Part shown: positions 35,561-44,768 of the stretch, piece after piece
How positions within the stretch are numbered: the stretch's first letter is position 1
Layout: every line of letters begins with the position of its first letter
DNA from: Planctomycetota bacterium
GTDB lineage: Bacteria; Planctomycetota; JAJSAM01; JAJVHW01
DNA length: 64,000 nt
Direction of reading: 5' to 3'
Assembly: GCA_021776825.1 (NCBI GenBank)
Contig: JAJFFG010000108.1
Span: forward strand, 1 to 64,000
The notes under the pieces: generated by a model
Told to the model about the DNA's origin: nothing
Databases searched by the model: none
What the model saw: the letters and a program-made list of their open reading frames with translations, nothing else
Position numbers and translations under genes: made by a program

Positions 35561-36745
35561 TTGAAACCTCTGCAGGTCTTCTTCCTCGTCGGTCTCGGAC
35601 TCGTCGTCGGGCTCGGCCTCGGCGGCGTACTCGGTCAGGGACCGAGCGCGGAGCCGGTCTCGGCGGACACCGTTCCCCGCGCCGAGCTCGAGCGTCGTCT
35701 CGCTGAGTCTGAGGGCGAGCTGACGCGTCTCCGTGATCAAGTCGCCCGTACCCGACAGCGAACCGGTGGGTCGAGCGCCGACTCGGACGCCGCGAACGAG
35801 ACGGAAGTCGATGTCGCGCCCGTCGTTCCCGTCGAGGCAGGCGACATGCCGGTGCAGCTCCCCGGTCCGGAAGAGCGCGCGCGGCGCATCGACGAGCTTC
35901 GCGCGGCGGTTCCGGTGTGGTTCGAGCAGGGCGATGGAACCGCTGCGGTCGCGGCCCTCCGCGAGCTCGCGGGCATGGTCCCCGAGGGGCGCGAGGCCGC
36001 GATGGAGGTCGCGCTCCTGATCAACGAGGACGTCAGCGGAGAGGGGAAACTGAACCTCTCCGACGTGGAGTTCTACGGCGGCCTCGGAGACCCGAACGTG
36101 CGCGCGCTCATGGACTGGGCCCTCGAGCGCCCCGAGTCCCCCCCCGGCTTCCGTGTGATCGCGGCGTACAGCCTGCCGTGGACCCAGGCGCCGGACCAGA
36201 CGCTGGCGCAATTCGGATCGGCGCTCTCGGTCGAAGCCGACGTGTCGGTTCAGCGCGCGCTGGTCGCGAACATTGGCAGGCTGAATAGCCCGGAGGCGCA
36301 GCGCCTGCTCGGCGGCATCCTCGCCGATCCCGATCGCGATGCCTCGCTGCGCGCCAGCGCTGCGACGGAGCTTGCGACGACGGAGGATCCGATGCTCGTG
36401 CAGGCGATCGAGGCCGCGGCGGCGAGCGATGCGGAGCCGGCCGTACGGGACGCGGCGCGAGCCGCGCTCGTCCTGCGCAACCCACCGGCGACCGGCTACC
36501 TCGTCACGGGGACCGTTCCACAGAGCCAGGCGGCTGCGGCGGGGCTGCGGGCCGGCGACGTGTTGGTCTCGTACAACGGGACGCCGACCGTGAACGTCGA
36601 GGCTCTGCGCACCGCCTCGGCGCAGGCCGAAGGGCAGGACGAGGTCCGGGTGGTCGTTGTGCGCGACGGTGAAGAGGTCGAGGTCCTATTGCGTCCGGGG
36701 CGTCTGGGCGTCTACGGCCGCGCCGTCGAGGCGGCGGAGCGGTGA
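35561..36745 (+). CDS. membrane-anchored coiled-coil/HEAT/PDZ protein
   Basis: A 394-residue protein: N-terminal membrane anchor rich in Gly/Leu/Val (residues 5-26), a short coiled coil (AELERRLAESEGELTRLRDQVA), HEAT-like repeats (about 100-290), and a C-terminal PDZ domain (GYLVTGTVPQSQAAAAGLRAGDVLVSYNG). It starts at TTG, decided by a perfect AAGGAGG 7 nt upstream and by the anchor. No protease domain is present, so the PDZ is probably used for binding. The stop overlaps murQ by one base (TGATG), linking it to the cell-wall recycling operon. Confidence 0.85.
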   Translation: MKPLQVFFLVGLGLVVGLGLGGVLGQGPSAEPVSADTVPRAELERRLAESEGELTRLRDQVARTRQRTGGSSADSDAANETEVDVAPVVPVEAGDMPVQLPGPEERARRIDELRAAVPVWFEQGDGTAAVAALRELAGMVPEGREAAMEVALLINEDVSGEGKLNLSDVEFYGGLGDPNVRALMDWALERPESPPGFRVIAAYSLPWTQAPDQTLAQFGSALSVEADVSVQRALVANIGRLNSPEAQRLLGGILADPDRDASLRASAATELATTEDPMLVQAIEAAAASDAEPAVRDAARAALVLRNPPATGYLVTGTVPQSQAAAAGLRAGDVLVSYNGTPTVNVEALRTASAQAEGQDEVRVVVVRDGEEVEVLLRPGRLGVYGRAVEAAER

Positions 36746-37653
36746 TGGTTGGGCCGCCGGAGCTCCGCGATCTGGCGACCGAGACGCCGAACCCCCGCAG
36801 CGACGATCTCGACCGCCTGAGCGGCATCGATCTGGCGCGACTCGTGTTCGAGGAGGATGCCGCGGTGGCCGTGGCCTGCCTGCGCGCGGCCGACGTGGTC
36901 GGCCGCGTCATCGACGCGGCAGCCGACGCGCTCGCGGTCGGCGGGCGCCTGATCTACGCGGGCGCGGGCACCAGCGGTCGTCTGGCACTGCTGGACGCCG
37001 TCGAACTCCTCCCGACATTCGGTCTCGAGCCGGAGCGGGTCCCGGTGCTGCTCGCCGGGGGCCGAGACGCTGTCTTTCGCGCGCGCGAGGGAGCCGAGGA
37101 CGAGGCCATCGAGGGAGCGCGCGCCGCAGCGGCCCTCCACGTCGGTCCGCTGGACCTCCTGGTCGGCGTCACCGCGAGTGGCCGCACGCCGTACACGTTG
37201 GGCGCTCTCGGCGCCGCGCGACGCCGCGGGGCGCGGACGGCCGCCATCGTCTGCAATCGCGTCGCCGAGGACTTCCCGGCCGAGATGATCGTCGTGCTCG
37301 AGACGGGCCCCGAGGTGCTGACCGGGAGCACGCGGATGAAGGCTGGCTCCGCGACCAAGATGACGCTGAACGCGATCTCACTCGGTGCCATGACCCGCCT
37401 TGGCAAGGTCTTCGGCAACCGCATGGTCGACGTGCGCGTCGGGTGCCAGAAGCTGGTCGCACGCGCGCGGGGACTCGTCGAGGAGATCGGGGGCGTCGGT
37501 GGCGATCGTGCCGCGGCCTTGCTAGAGGACGCCGACGGGCACGCCAAGACCGCGATCGTCATGGCGCGCCGCGACGTCGACGCGGACTCCGCGCGGCGGC
37601 TTCTCGAGGCGGCCTCCGGCCGACTGCGCGATGTGCTGGACGATGCCCAGTGA
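36745..37653 (+). CDS. murQ: N-acetylmuramic acid 6-phosphate etherase
   Basis: A 302-residue SIS-domain lyase that removes lactate from MurNAc-6-P to give GlcNAc-6-P in peptidoglycan recycling. The TETPNPRSDDLDRLS start, GRLIYAGAGTSGRLALLDAVE, GVTASGRTPYTLGAL, and TGSTRMKAGSATKMTLNAIS motifs are all characteristic. Length is typical. ATG 36745 overlaps the preceding stop; GTG 36742 is the alternative. Followed with a 4-nt overlap by anmK. Confidence 0.95.
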   Translation: MVGPPELRDLATETPNPRSDDLDRLSGIDLARLVFEEDAAVAVACLRAADVVGRVIDAAADALAVGGRLIYAGAGTSGRLALLDAVELLPTFGLEPERVPVLLAGGRDAVFRAREGAEDEAIEGARAAAALHVGPLDLLVGVTASGRTPYTLGALGAARRRGARTAAIVCNRVAEDFPAEMIVVLETGPEVLTGSTRMKAGSATKMTLNAISLGAMTRLGKVFGNRMVDVRVGCQKLVARARGLVEEIGGVGGDRAAALLEDADGHAKTAIVMARRDVDADSARRLLEAASGRLRDVLDDAQ

Positions 37654-38840
37654 GGAGCGTCCGTGAGCTCGCGGCACTGGCCGATCTCCCCGAGCGTCTG
37701 ATCGTCGGCCTGCTCTCCGGCACGTCGGCGGATGGCGCGGACGCGGCGCTCGTGCGGGTTCGGGGGCACGGTGCCGAGACCGAGGTCGACGTGGTGGCGT
37801 CGCTGACCGCGGCGTTCCCGGCGGAACTCACGAAGCGACTACGGACGGCGCACGCGGCCGACGCGCAGGAGGTCTGTCGCCTGAACGTCGAGGTCGGCGG
37901 GCGACTGGCCGCGGCTGCGATCGACGTTATCGCCGCGGCAGGACTCGACCCAGGGGACGCGCACCTGGTGGGCAGCCATGGGCAGACGGTCGTCCACCTA
38001 CCGGGCGCCGGAGCCCTGATGTCATCGGGACGCCGCGGCGCGGCGACGCTTCAGATCGGTTCCGCGGCCGTGATCGCCGAGCGCACCGGTCTGCCCGTGA
38101 TCTCGGACTTCCGTCAGCGCGATGTCGCGGCGGGCGGAGAGGGTGCGCCGCTCGCAGCGTTTGCAGACTGGCTGCTCCTGCGCCGGCCTGAGTCCGCGCG
38201 CGTCGTGTTGAATCTCGGTGGCATCGCCAACGCGACGGTGGTGACGCCCGACGTCGCCGATGTTCGCGCGTGCGATGTCGGCCCGGCAAACGGACCGCTC
38301 GACGCCGCGGCGGAGCAGTTCAGTGGCGGCACGCTCCTCCGCGATGTCGACGGTCGTCTCGCGGCGGCGGGGGAGGCGGTCACGCCGGTCGTGGAGCACT
38401 TCGCGCGGCGGCTCCTCCAGGGCCTGGACACGGAGCACAGCCTGGCGCGCGAGGACGTCTCGGCCGATCTGGTCGCACAGGTGCTCGACGCCGCATCGTC
38501 GCCGATGGACGCTCCGTCGGCCCTCGCGACGCTCACCGAGATCGTGGCGCAGGTGGTCGCGCACGGATGCGTCCGACTCGCCCAGCAGGCGCCGGTCCCG
38601 ATCGCCGAAGTGATCGTCTCCGGAGGCGGCGTCCACAACCTGACGCTCATGGCGCGACTCGCCGCGCACCTCCATCCGCTGCCCCTGCGGAGCAGCGCAG
38701 AGATCGGGATCGACCCGGATGCTCGCGAGGCCGTGCTGTTCGCTCTGCTGGCCAACGAGACCCTGCTCGGCGGGCCGGGAAACCTGCCGGCGGTGACGAA
38801 CGCAGACGGACCGCGCGTCCTCGGCACGATCACGCCGTGA
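37650..38840 (+). CDS. anmK: anhydro-N-acetylmuramic acid kinase
   Basis: A 396-residue ASKHA-fold kinase that opens and phosphorylates anhydroMurNAc to MurNAc-6-P, the substrate of MurQ. The phosphate loop LLSGTSADGADAAL, HGQTVVHLPG, VISDFRQRDVAAGGEGAPL, VVLNLGGIANATVV, DVGPANGPLD and VSGGGVHNLTL are canonical. The frame begins at GTG 37650 overlapping the murQ stop (GTGA), adding some 16 residues before the first conserved strand. Confidence 0.95.
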   Translation: MRSVRELAALADLPERLIVGLLSGTSADGADAALVRVRGHGAETEVDVVASLTAAFPAELTKRLRTAHAADAQEVCRLNVEVGGRLAAAAIDVIAAAGLDPGDAHLVGSHGQTVVHLPGAGALMSSGRRGAATLQIGSAAVIAERTGLPVISDFRQRDVAAGGEGAPLAAFADWLLLRRPESARVVLNLGGIANATVVTPDVADVRACDVGPANGPLDAAAEQFSGGTLLRDVDGRLAAAGEAVTPVVEHFARRLLQGLDTEHSLAREDVSADLVAQVLDAASSPMDAPSALATLTEIVAQVVAHGCVRLAQQAPVPIAEVIVSGGGVHNLTLMARLAAHLHPLPLRSSAEIGIDPDAREAVLFALLANETLLGGPGNLPAVTNADGPRVLGTITP

Positions 38841-38867
38841 CCGGTCACCCTCGTTAGACTGCTCGCG

Positions 38868-40544
38868 ATGGACGAGCCCAACGCGGAAGAGCGCCCCTCG
38901 GAAGAGCCCGGAGCGGAAGACCCTGCTCGGGAGGACGCTGTCCGAGAAGACGCTGTCCAAGAAGAGCCTGGCCCGGCGGAAACCGACGCCGTCGACCCGG
39001 CCGCCCCTCGTCTGGGCATGCGCCTGCTCGTCCCGGCTATTCGACTCCCACGCGACTACGGCCGGGTCGATCACTTCCGTCAGTTGGCTCGTGCCGGAGT
39101 CGCTGGGTTCCTCGTGTTCGGCGGCGACCGCGAGCTGTTGCCGCCTCTGCTGGCGAGCCTCCGCCAGGCGGCGGGGCGGCCGCTGCTCATCATGATGGAC
39201 GCCGAACGCGGCATGGGGCAGCAGGTCCAGGGCTGCCTCACCCTGCCGCCACTCCTGGCCGTCGGCGCCACGCTGTCGGAGGACCGGGCGTACGAGCACG
39301 GACGCGTGACCGCGCTCGAGGCACGCGAGATCGGCATCAACATGCTGCTCGCACCGGTCGTCGACGTGCTCTCGCTCCCCACCAACCCGATCGTCGGAAA
39401 TCGCGCGCTCGGCTCGAACCCAGATCTCGTGGCCGGACTCGCGTCGGCGTGGATCGCGGGGGCCCAGGACCAGGGCGTCCTCGCGTGCGCGAAGCACTTT
39501 CCGGGGCACGGGCACACCGACGCGGACTCGCACGCCGAGCTCCCGATCGTGACCGCGACAGCCGGTGAGATCCGCCAGCGGGAGCTCGTTCCGTTCCGCG
39601 CGGCGATCCGCGCCGGAGTGGGCGCGGTCATGACGGCTCACGTCGCGTACCCGGCGCTCGATCCGACGCCGCGTCAGCCGGCTTCCCTGTCTTCGCCGAT
39701 CCTGCGGATCATCCTGCGCGACACGTTCGGGTTTGGCGGACTGGTGCTCTCGGACGCGCTCGTCATGTCGGGCCTGCTGACTGCCGGCGACGCTGCGGAG
39801 CCGTTGGAGGAGCCTGAGGCGGCCGTCCGTTGCGTCGAGGCCGGCTGCGATCTACTGCTCCACCCGTCGGACTCGTACGCCGTGGCGGACGCCCTCGAGG
39901 CCGCCGCCGAGGCGAGCCGCATCGATGTTGCGGCCATCAAGAGCCGCCTCGACCTGACCCTCGCCGACCTGCTCGTCCACTCGGCCGAGCCTCAGTCGAT
40001 CGCCGCGGAGCACCTGTACGACGCGTACGGGCTCGCGCGGGACAGTCTGACCGCGCTGCGCAACGATGCTCGGCTGCTGCCGTTGACGGGCCGCCGGGGT
40101 CCGGTGCTGGCTCTGCTCATCGACGACGACGACGAGCCGGATCGGGAGCGCAGATTCCGCGAACGGTCGCACGAGTTCGCGGGCGGGTTCGCACGACTGA
40201 CGGACTGGAGCGGCGACGCCGCCGCCGATCCCCTCCTGGCGATGGTGGACGACGCGGCGGTCGTGGTTCTCGCGATCGCCTGTGATCAGCGTGCCTGGAA
40301 GGGCCGAATGGGCTTGAAGCCGTCGCTCGCAGGTTTCGTGGATCACGTGCTGGAGCGTGCGCCCCAGCGCACGCTCACGTTGTTGCTGTCTGCACCCGGC
40401 GTGCTTCACGGGCTCTCGCGGGAGCCCAGGACCGTCGTGGCCGCCTGGGGCGACGCTCCGGTCTCGATCCAGGCGGCGTTGGACGTCGTGCTTTCGGGTG
40501 GGCCGATGCGCGGTCTCGACCCCGCTCCGCCGGACGCTGCGTAG
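38868..40544 (+). CDS. nagZ: beta-N-acetylhexosaminidase (GH3, NagZ-like)
   Basis: A 558-residue glycoside hydrolase family 3 enzyme that removes GlcNAc from muropeptides. Core motifs: MDAERGMGQQVQG, KHFPGHGHTDADSH (from residue 209, holding the general acid His) and LSDAL with the nucleophile at about Asp296. The first 45 residues are an acidic low-complexity extension (EERPSEEPGAED, with 15-bp DNA repeats), and the C-terminal 200 residues form an extra domain resembling the GH3 C-terminal domain, longer than in enteric NagZ. No signal peptide is seen, so it probably acts in the cytoplasm with MurQ and AnmK. Confidence 0.9.
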   Translation: MDEPNAEERPSEEPGAEDPAREDAVREDAVQEEPGPAETDAVDPAAPRLGMRLLVPAIRLPRDYGRVDHFRQLARAGVAGFLVFGGDRELLPPLLASLRQAAGRPLLIMMDAERGMGQQVQGCLTLPPLLAVGATLSEDRAYEHGRVTALEAREIGINMLLAPVVDVLSLPTNPIVGNRALGSNPDLVAGLASAWIAGAQDQGVLACAKHFPGHGHTDADSHAELPIVTATAGEIRQRELVPFRAAIRAGVGAVMTAHVAYPALDPTPRQPASLSSPILRIILRDTFGFGGLVLSDALVMSGLLTAGDAAEPLEEPEAAVRCVEAGCDLLLHPSDSYAVADALEAAAEASRIDVAAIKSRLDLTLADLLVHSAEPQSIAAEHLYDAYGLARDSLTALRNDARLLPLTGRRGPVLALLIDDDDEPDRERRFRERSHEFAGGFARLTDWSGDAAADPLLAMVDDAAVVVLAIACDQRAWKGRMGLKPSLAGFVDHVLERAPQRTLTLLLSAPGVLHGLSREPRTVVAAWGDAPVSIQAALDVVLSGGPMRGLDPAPPDAA

Positions 40545-40653
40545 GGGCAGGATTCGGCCCGTCTTGCCGCACGCGCAATCGCCCCTTGAACGGCGTCGCC
40601 GAATCGCGCTAAAACACCCTCAGCGCGGGTCTTCCGTGCTCGAAAGTTTTTGA

Positions 40654-40681
40654 TTGATCGGGCCTTGGGCCCACCTAGAAT
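40654..40681 (+). promoter_or_regulatory. candidate promoter of the exported HEAT protein
   Basis: TTGATC (40654-40659) and TAGAAT (40676-40681) are spaced by 16 bp in an AT-rich pocket, 100 bp before the start codon. A second pair, TTGAAC (40586) and TAAAAC (40610) with an 18-bp spacer, lies upstream. Either could drive this monocistronic gene. Confidence 0.4.
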
Positions 40682-40780
40682 CCGACCCGCTTTGGGCTCG
40701 ATTCCGCTGGTCGTTGGGCACGCGGTGGGATCGAGTTTGCGCCGCGCCGGCGACGACGCCGGCATATGGAGGGCATTGGG

Positions 40781-42856
40781 ATGAAGATCCGGTTCAGCAA
40801 GCGCGCGCTCGTCGCGGCGGCTTTTGTCGCCACTACGGGCTTCTTGGTCTCGACGGCATCTGCGCAAGGCGCCGACGAGATGGAGCGCATGCTCAAGGAC
40901 GGAGCCCAGCTGCTCCAGCGGGGACGTACGAAGGAAGCCAACGCGCAGTTCCGCCGCGTGTTGGCCTCCGATCCGAGCAACGAGGACGCATACAACCTCG
41001 TGAAGTCGACCGACTTCTCGGTCTTCCTCGACATGCTCAAGGCCGGCGGAGAGTCGGAGCAGGTCGCCGCGCGACTGCTCGAGCTCTCGCACCGCGCCGA
41101 GACCGCAAAGTCGCAGGACGCCTCGGCGATCCGCGGCCTGGTCAACACCGCGGTCCACGAGAAGGACCTCGGTCGTCGCACGAAGGCCTGCCAGCAGTTG
41201 GCGGCGTCGCACGGTGAGTACGCGGTTCCGACCCTGGTCGGCTACCTCGGCTCGAACGACATCGACGTCCGCGCCAACGCGATCATCTGCCTCACCGCGA
41301 TCGGCACCGACGCCGTCACGCCTCTGGCCGCCTCGCTGGGCAGCGCCAAGGGCATGCAGAAGAAGAACACCGCGCTGATCCTCGACCGGATCGGTGACGA
41401 GCGCGCCGGCCCTGCGCTGCTTGCCGCTGCCGGCAAGACCGCGGCCGCTGCGAAGGCCTACATGGGTCTCTCGGCGAAGTACTTCCTCGGTGATCCGCAG
41501 ACGCTGCGCAACTACGACGGCACCTGGACCGTGTGGAGCGCCGACGGTGGCGCCCTCACCGGTCGTGACGTGCCCCGCTTCATCTACAACTACGAGATGG
41601 CAGAGCAGGCCGCGTACGACGCGTTGGCCGCCGCGCCCGGCATGGACAACGCCCGTGCGATGATCGCGCTCTGCGCGTTCGCCGAGGTGTGCGCCTGGGA
41701 AGGACTCTCCGCCGACGCCATGGCCGACGAGTCGCTGGCCGAGACCAAGAAGGCTCTCGGTGGGGCCGAGGCGCTCGCCGCCTCGACGGGTTCGGCCGAC
41801 CTGCTGAACGCGCTCGGTTGGGCGATGGAGCTCGGTCACGGTGACGCGGCCGCGAAGATCTCCGGCGCGATCGCCGATCTCGGCAGCGCTGGCGACCTGA
41901 ACGGCAAGAACATGCTCGTTCGCGCTCTGACCAACGACGACAAGACGGTTCGCTACGGCTCCGCCATGGCGCTCGCGAACCTCGATCCGGCCGCGGGCTT
42001 CCCGAAGTCGAACATGGTCGCGTCCATCCTCGGTGAGGCTGCCGGCGAGGTCTCGATCCGTCAGGTGCTCGTGATCGACAGCGACTCGAAGAACGCGATG
42101 AACACGCAGCGCGCCCTGAACAAGGCCGGCTTCCACGCTGTGGCGGCCAGCTCGGGTGCGGGTGGCCTGCGCGTCGCGCAGTCCGCAGGCGGGTTCGACG
42201 CGATCGTCATTCGCAACACGCTCTCCGACATCACCACGTTCCAGGTGCTCGACGAGCTGAAGCGTGACTTCCGCACCTCGAGCGCGAAGACGGTCGTGAT
42301 GGCCTCCGGTGGCAACGCCGGCGCCGACTACGACTCGCGTGGCGTCGCCGCGATCGCGCCGACCAGCGCGGACTCCGTGGGCGTGGTCAATGCGGTCAAG
42401 GAGGCCCTCGGGGACTCGACCGACGCCGCTGCCGCCGCCGGCAACGCGCTCTCGATCGCCGCCAGCAACGCCCTCGCCGGCGTCCGTGGCAACGCCTTCA
42501 AGCTCGGTGACGCCCAGAAGGGTCTGCTCTCCGCTCTGCGCGAGGGTGCTCCTGACGACGTGCGTCTCGCAGCGCTCGGTGCGCTGGCCAACATGGCCAA
42601 CGCCGACGCAGCCGGCGCCCTCACGGGTGTCGTCTCTCGCACTGAGAACAGCGCGGCCGTCCGCGCTGCCGCAGCGGGTGCACTCGGTCGGGCTCTCAAG
42701 GGCCAGGCTCCTTCGGCGACCGCGTTCCGCGCGCTCGTCGAGGCCATGGGTGACGAGGACGGCGGCGTTTCGGCTGCAGCCGGTCGCGCACTCGGTGGCT
42801 CCAAGCTGACCGACGCACAGCGCAACGAGGTCGTTCGCGCTCGACGCGTCAACTAG
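40781..42856 (+). CDS. exported HEAT-repeat protein with a degenerate receiver domain
   Basis: A 691-residue protein with a clear signal peptide (ALVAAAFVATTGFLVSTASAQ). Domains: a short TPR-like pair (LLQRGRTKEANAQFRRVLASDPSNEDAYN), HEAT repeats, a CheY-like receiver (VLVIDSDSKNAMNTQRALNKAG to VVMASGG, residues about 428-510), then HEAT repeats to the end. In the receiver the phospho-acceptor is Arg478 (IVIRN) instead of Asp, and a periplasmic location would exclude phosphorylation by cytoplasmic kinases. It is very rich in Ala and consistently uses highly expressed-type codons. GGAGGG 7 nt upstream fixes the start. A strong terminator follows, so it is probably an abundant, singly transcribed protein. 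Confidence 0.85.
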   Translation: MKIRFSKRALVAAAFVATTGFLVSTASAQGADEMERMLKDGAQLLQRGRTKEANAQFRRVLASDPSNEDAYNLVKSTDFSVFLDMLKAGGESEQVAARLLELSHRAETAKSQDASAIRGLVNTAVHEKDLGRRTKACQQLAASHGEYAVPTLVGYLGSNDIDVRANAIICLTAIGTDAVTPLAASLGSAKGMQKKNTALILDRIGDERAGPALLAAAGKTAAAAKAYMGLSAKYFLGDPQTLRNYDGTWTVWSADGGALTGRDVPRFIYNYEMAEQAAYDALAAAPGMDNARAMIALCAFAEVCAWEGLSADAMADESLAETKKALGGAEALAASTGSADLLNALGWAMELGHGDAAAKISGAIADLGSAGDLNGKNMLVRALTNDDKTVRYGSAMALANLDPAAGFPKSNMVASILGEAAGEVSIRQVLVIDSDSKNAMNTQRALNKAGFHAVAASSGAGGLRVAQSAGGFDAIVIRNTLSDITTFQVLDELKRDFRTSSAKTVVMASGGNAGADYDSRGVAAIAPTSADSVGVVNAVKEALGDSTDAAAAAGNALSIAASNALAGVRGNAFKLGDAQKGLLSALREGAPDDVRLAALGALANMANADAAGALTGVVSRTENSAAVRAAAAGALGRALKGQAPSATAFRALVEAMGDEDGGVSAAAGRALGGSKLTDAQRNEVVRARRVN

Positions 42857-42874
42857 TTCACAGAACACACCACG

Positions 42875-42904
42875 AAGGCCGGAGGCTCACACCTCCGGCC
42901 TTTC
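42875..42904 (+). terminator. rho-independent terminator
   Basis: AAGGCCGGAGG (42875-42885), a 6-nt loop and CCTCCGGCCTT (42892-42902) form a perfect 11-bp stem followed by TTTCT, 19 nt after the stop of the exported HEAT gene. Confidence 0.85.
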
Positions 42905-43249
42905 TGATTCCTGGTTCCCGTGGGAACCCACGCGCCGCCGCGTGCGCAGCCTGTGTTGGTCCTGCGGTCGAGGCTGGCCGAGGGGGCGGGCTCTGCGGCG
43001 CTCGCGAGGCTGACTCCGCCGCCGGCGCCACCCCACACTCCCACGCCGCGCTTGCGGCACTCAGATGGCAGCGGTCGACTCTCAGGGAGCGATCACGGGC
43101 ACGTGACGCGGCGAGTCGTCCCCGCTACGACGTCGGGGTGGCGCTCGTCGTGCGGGCCAGCGAGGCACCACACTCGCGCCAGCGCTGGTGGCTCCCCCCC
43201 CCCAAGGGCTTGGTCCCGCAGCGGGCGACCCGCTCGTGAGCCAATCGGG
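42905..43249. other. gene-free stretch
   Basis: About 345 bp between the terminator and the convergent pentapeptide gene. No gene, RNA or repeat family was recognised. It contains a run of ten C at about 43194-43203, a place where sequencing errors are likely, and a weak AGCGGGC-GAC-CCGCT hairpin near 43216. Confidence 0.5.
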
Positions 43250-43873
43250 CTACTCAGCCAGGTCGGCCTCTGAGGCGGCGCGATCGAGATCGACGCCATC
43301 GAGGACGGCGTCGGTGAGCTGGGCGCCAGCGAGGTTGGCTCCGTTGACATTCGCGCCGGAGAGCATCGCCTCGGAGAGGTCGGCCTTGCGCAGGTCCGCC
43401 ACCGCGAGGTTCGCTCGGCGCAGATCGGCGCCGAATGCGAGCACGCCCTGCAGGTCGGCTCCGAAGAGATCGGTCTCGGAGAGATCCGCGCCCATCAGGA
43501 AGGCGTTCACGAGGTCGGCCTCCTGGATGTTGGCGCCGAACAGGAATGCGCCGTTCAGGTCGGCATCGCGAAGAGAGGTCTTGACGAGCTGACTGAGCGC
43601 CAGGTCTGCGCCCGACAGGTCCACTCCTGACAGATCGGCGCCGGTGAGGTTCACGCGCCGGAGCTTCGCATCGGCCAAGTGGAAGCCCTCGAAGCTCTGT
43701 CCCTTGCGCGCGCGCTCAGCAAGCAGGGACGCGAGGTTCCGGGGGAAGGGGCGCTCCTCGTCGAGTTCGGAGTGGAAGACGCAGAAGCCGTCCTCCATGC
43801 GCGGACCGAGGTCGCAGCGCTTGCCCTGATCGGGGCCGCGCGTCCAGGTGAAGCGGCAGATGAAGCCCGCCAT
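43250..43873 (-). CDS. pentapeptide-repeat protein with a Cys3-His N-terminal motif
   Basis: A 207-residue protein. Residues 1-36 hold Cys6, Cys20, Cys31 and His34 (FICRFTW, GKRCDL, FCVFH), spaced like a small zinc site. From about residue 60 the chain is a run of about 27 A(D/N)LxX pentapeptides (ANLAVADLRKADLSEAMLSG, NLTGADLSGVDLSGADLALS), which fold into a right-handed quadrilateral beta-helix. Some relatives mimic DNA and bind gyrase, but most have no known role. It is followed by a coiled-coil protein gene transcribed in the same direction upstream (11-bp gap). Confidence 0.85.
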   Translation of the reverse strand: MAGFICRFTWTRGPDQGKRCDLGPRMEDGFCVFHSELDEERPFPRNLASLLAERARKGQSFEGFHLADAKLRRVNLTGADLSGVDLSGADLALSQLVKTSLRDADLNGAFLFGANIQEADLVNAFLMGADLSETDLFGADLQGVLAFGADLRRANLAVADLRKADLSEAMLSGANVNGANLAGAQLTDAVLDGVDLDRAASEADLAE

Positions 43874-43884
43874 GGTGCGTTCCT

Positions 43885-44451
43885 CTAGAGGCCCAGGTGG
43901 TGCACGAGGTCGGAGACCGCGCGGTACGTGGGGCCATCGGGTTTCTGGGTGTACGTCGCGGGCGTGATCGCCACGCGGAAGTCGATCGCCGCGCCGGAGC
44001 CGGGCGGAAGGCCGGACGCCTTGCGGAGTCCCCGGATCTTGTCATTCAGCTCGACCCAGCGCTGCCGTTGGGACTTGCGCTGATCGCGAGCCCGGAGCAA
44101 CTGCGTGGCGCGCTGGATGAGCGCCAGCCGATTGCGATCCGCCTCTCCGGTCAATAGGTCCGTCTCGGGGCCCTCGAGCCGCGCGAGCAGAACCTCGCGC
44201 GCGACGCGGTCGCCGCCCGTGGCGCACTCCGTGATCAGCGCCTCGTAGTGCTGGGCGCGGGCGCGCAGCTTCTGGACGCGACGCTCGAAGCCCGCGGCCC
44301 CGGTGGTGTCACCGTCGGATGCGGCGACGCGACCCTGTGCGAGCAGGGCGTCGGCTTCAGCGCGACACTCTCCAAGACGGCGCTCCGCGCGCTGTCGAAT
44401 CTCGGCCAGGTGTCGTCGTTCGCGGTTGAGATCGTCTTCGAGCGTGGACAT
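43885..44451 (-). CDS. coiled-coil protein of unknown function
   Basis: A 188-residue cytoplasmic protein, mostly helical and charged. Residues 1-75 form a probable coiled coil (RERRHLAEIRQRAERRLGEC), the rest includes AGFERRVQKLRARAQHYEAL and a C-terminal stretch (AAIDFRVAITPATYTQKPDG) with predicted beta character. No known family. Starts at ATG 44451; probably co-transcribed with the pentapeptide gene 11 bp downstream. Confidence 0.65.
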   Translation of the reverse strand: MSTLEDDLNRERRHLAEIRQRAERRLGECRAEADALLAQGRVAASDGDTTGAAGFERRVQKLRARAQHYEALITECATGGDRVAREVLLARLEGPETDLLTGEADRNRLALIQRATQLLRARDQRKSQRQRWVELNDKIRGLRKASGLPPGSGAAIDFRVAITPATYTQKPDGPTYRAVSDLVHHLGL

Positions 44452-44768
44452 GGCCACAGTCTATCGCGGCGTGCGCGTTCGATCTCGCCGTGGGTATCCG
44501 TGATCCACGACAGAGGACGATTGCTCAGGCTCGAAGCCGCGCGAATCCGAGGTGCCCAAGGGTGGGGGAGTCACCGAGATTTGCCCCCACAGATGGTGGT
44601 TTTCGGGCAAAGAACCGGCCTTGCCCGCCCCAGAATCGAGGGGTACAGTGCTCTTTGTCGATGGCGCTCATTGTCGATGGCGCTGATTGTCGATGGCGCT
44701 GCGCATCGACGGCGGCGGCCGGGCCCGGGGGGCCGACGGTTCGATGGCGACGGGGAGGAGTCCTGCCG
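44452..44768. other. intergenic region with no gene seen
   Basis: About 317 bp between divergent small genes. Apart from the 16-bp tandem repeats at 44656-44703 and the ribosome site of the 77-residue gene nothing was recognised. Confidence 0.5.
44656..44703. repeat. 16-bp tandem repeat
   Basis: TGTCGATGGCGCTCAT, TGTCGATGGCGCTGAT and TGTCGATGGCGCTGCG follow one another at 44656, 44672 and 44688, upstream of the 77-residue gene. They may act as spaced binding sites or reflect slippage. Confidence 0.85.

Noticed and set aside
36657..37649. Upstream extension of anmK in the same frame
   Set aside because: It lies wholly over murQ in another frame and has no AnmK similarity before GTG 37650.
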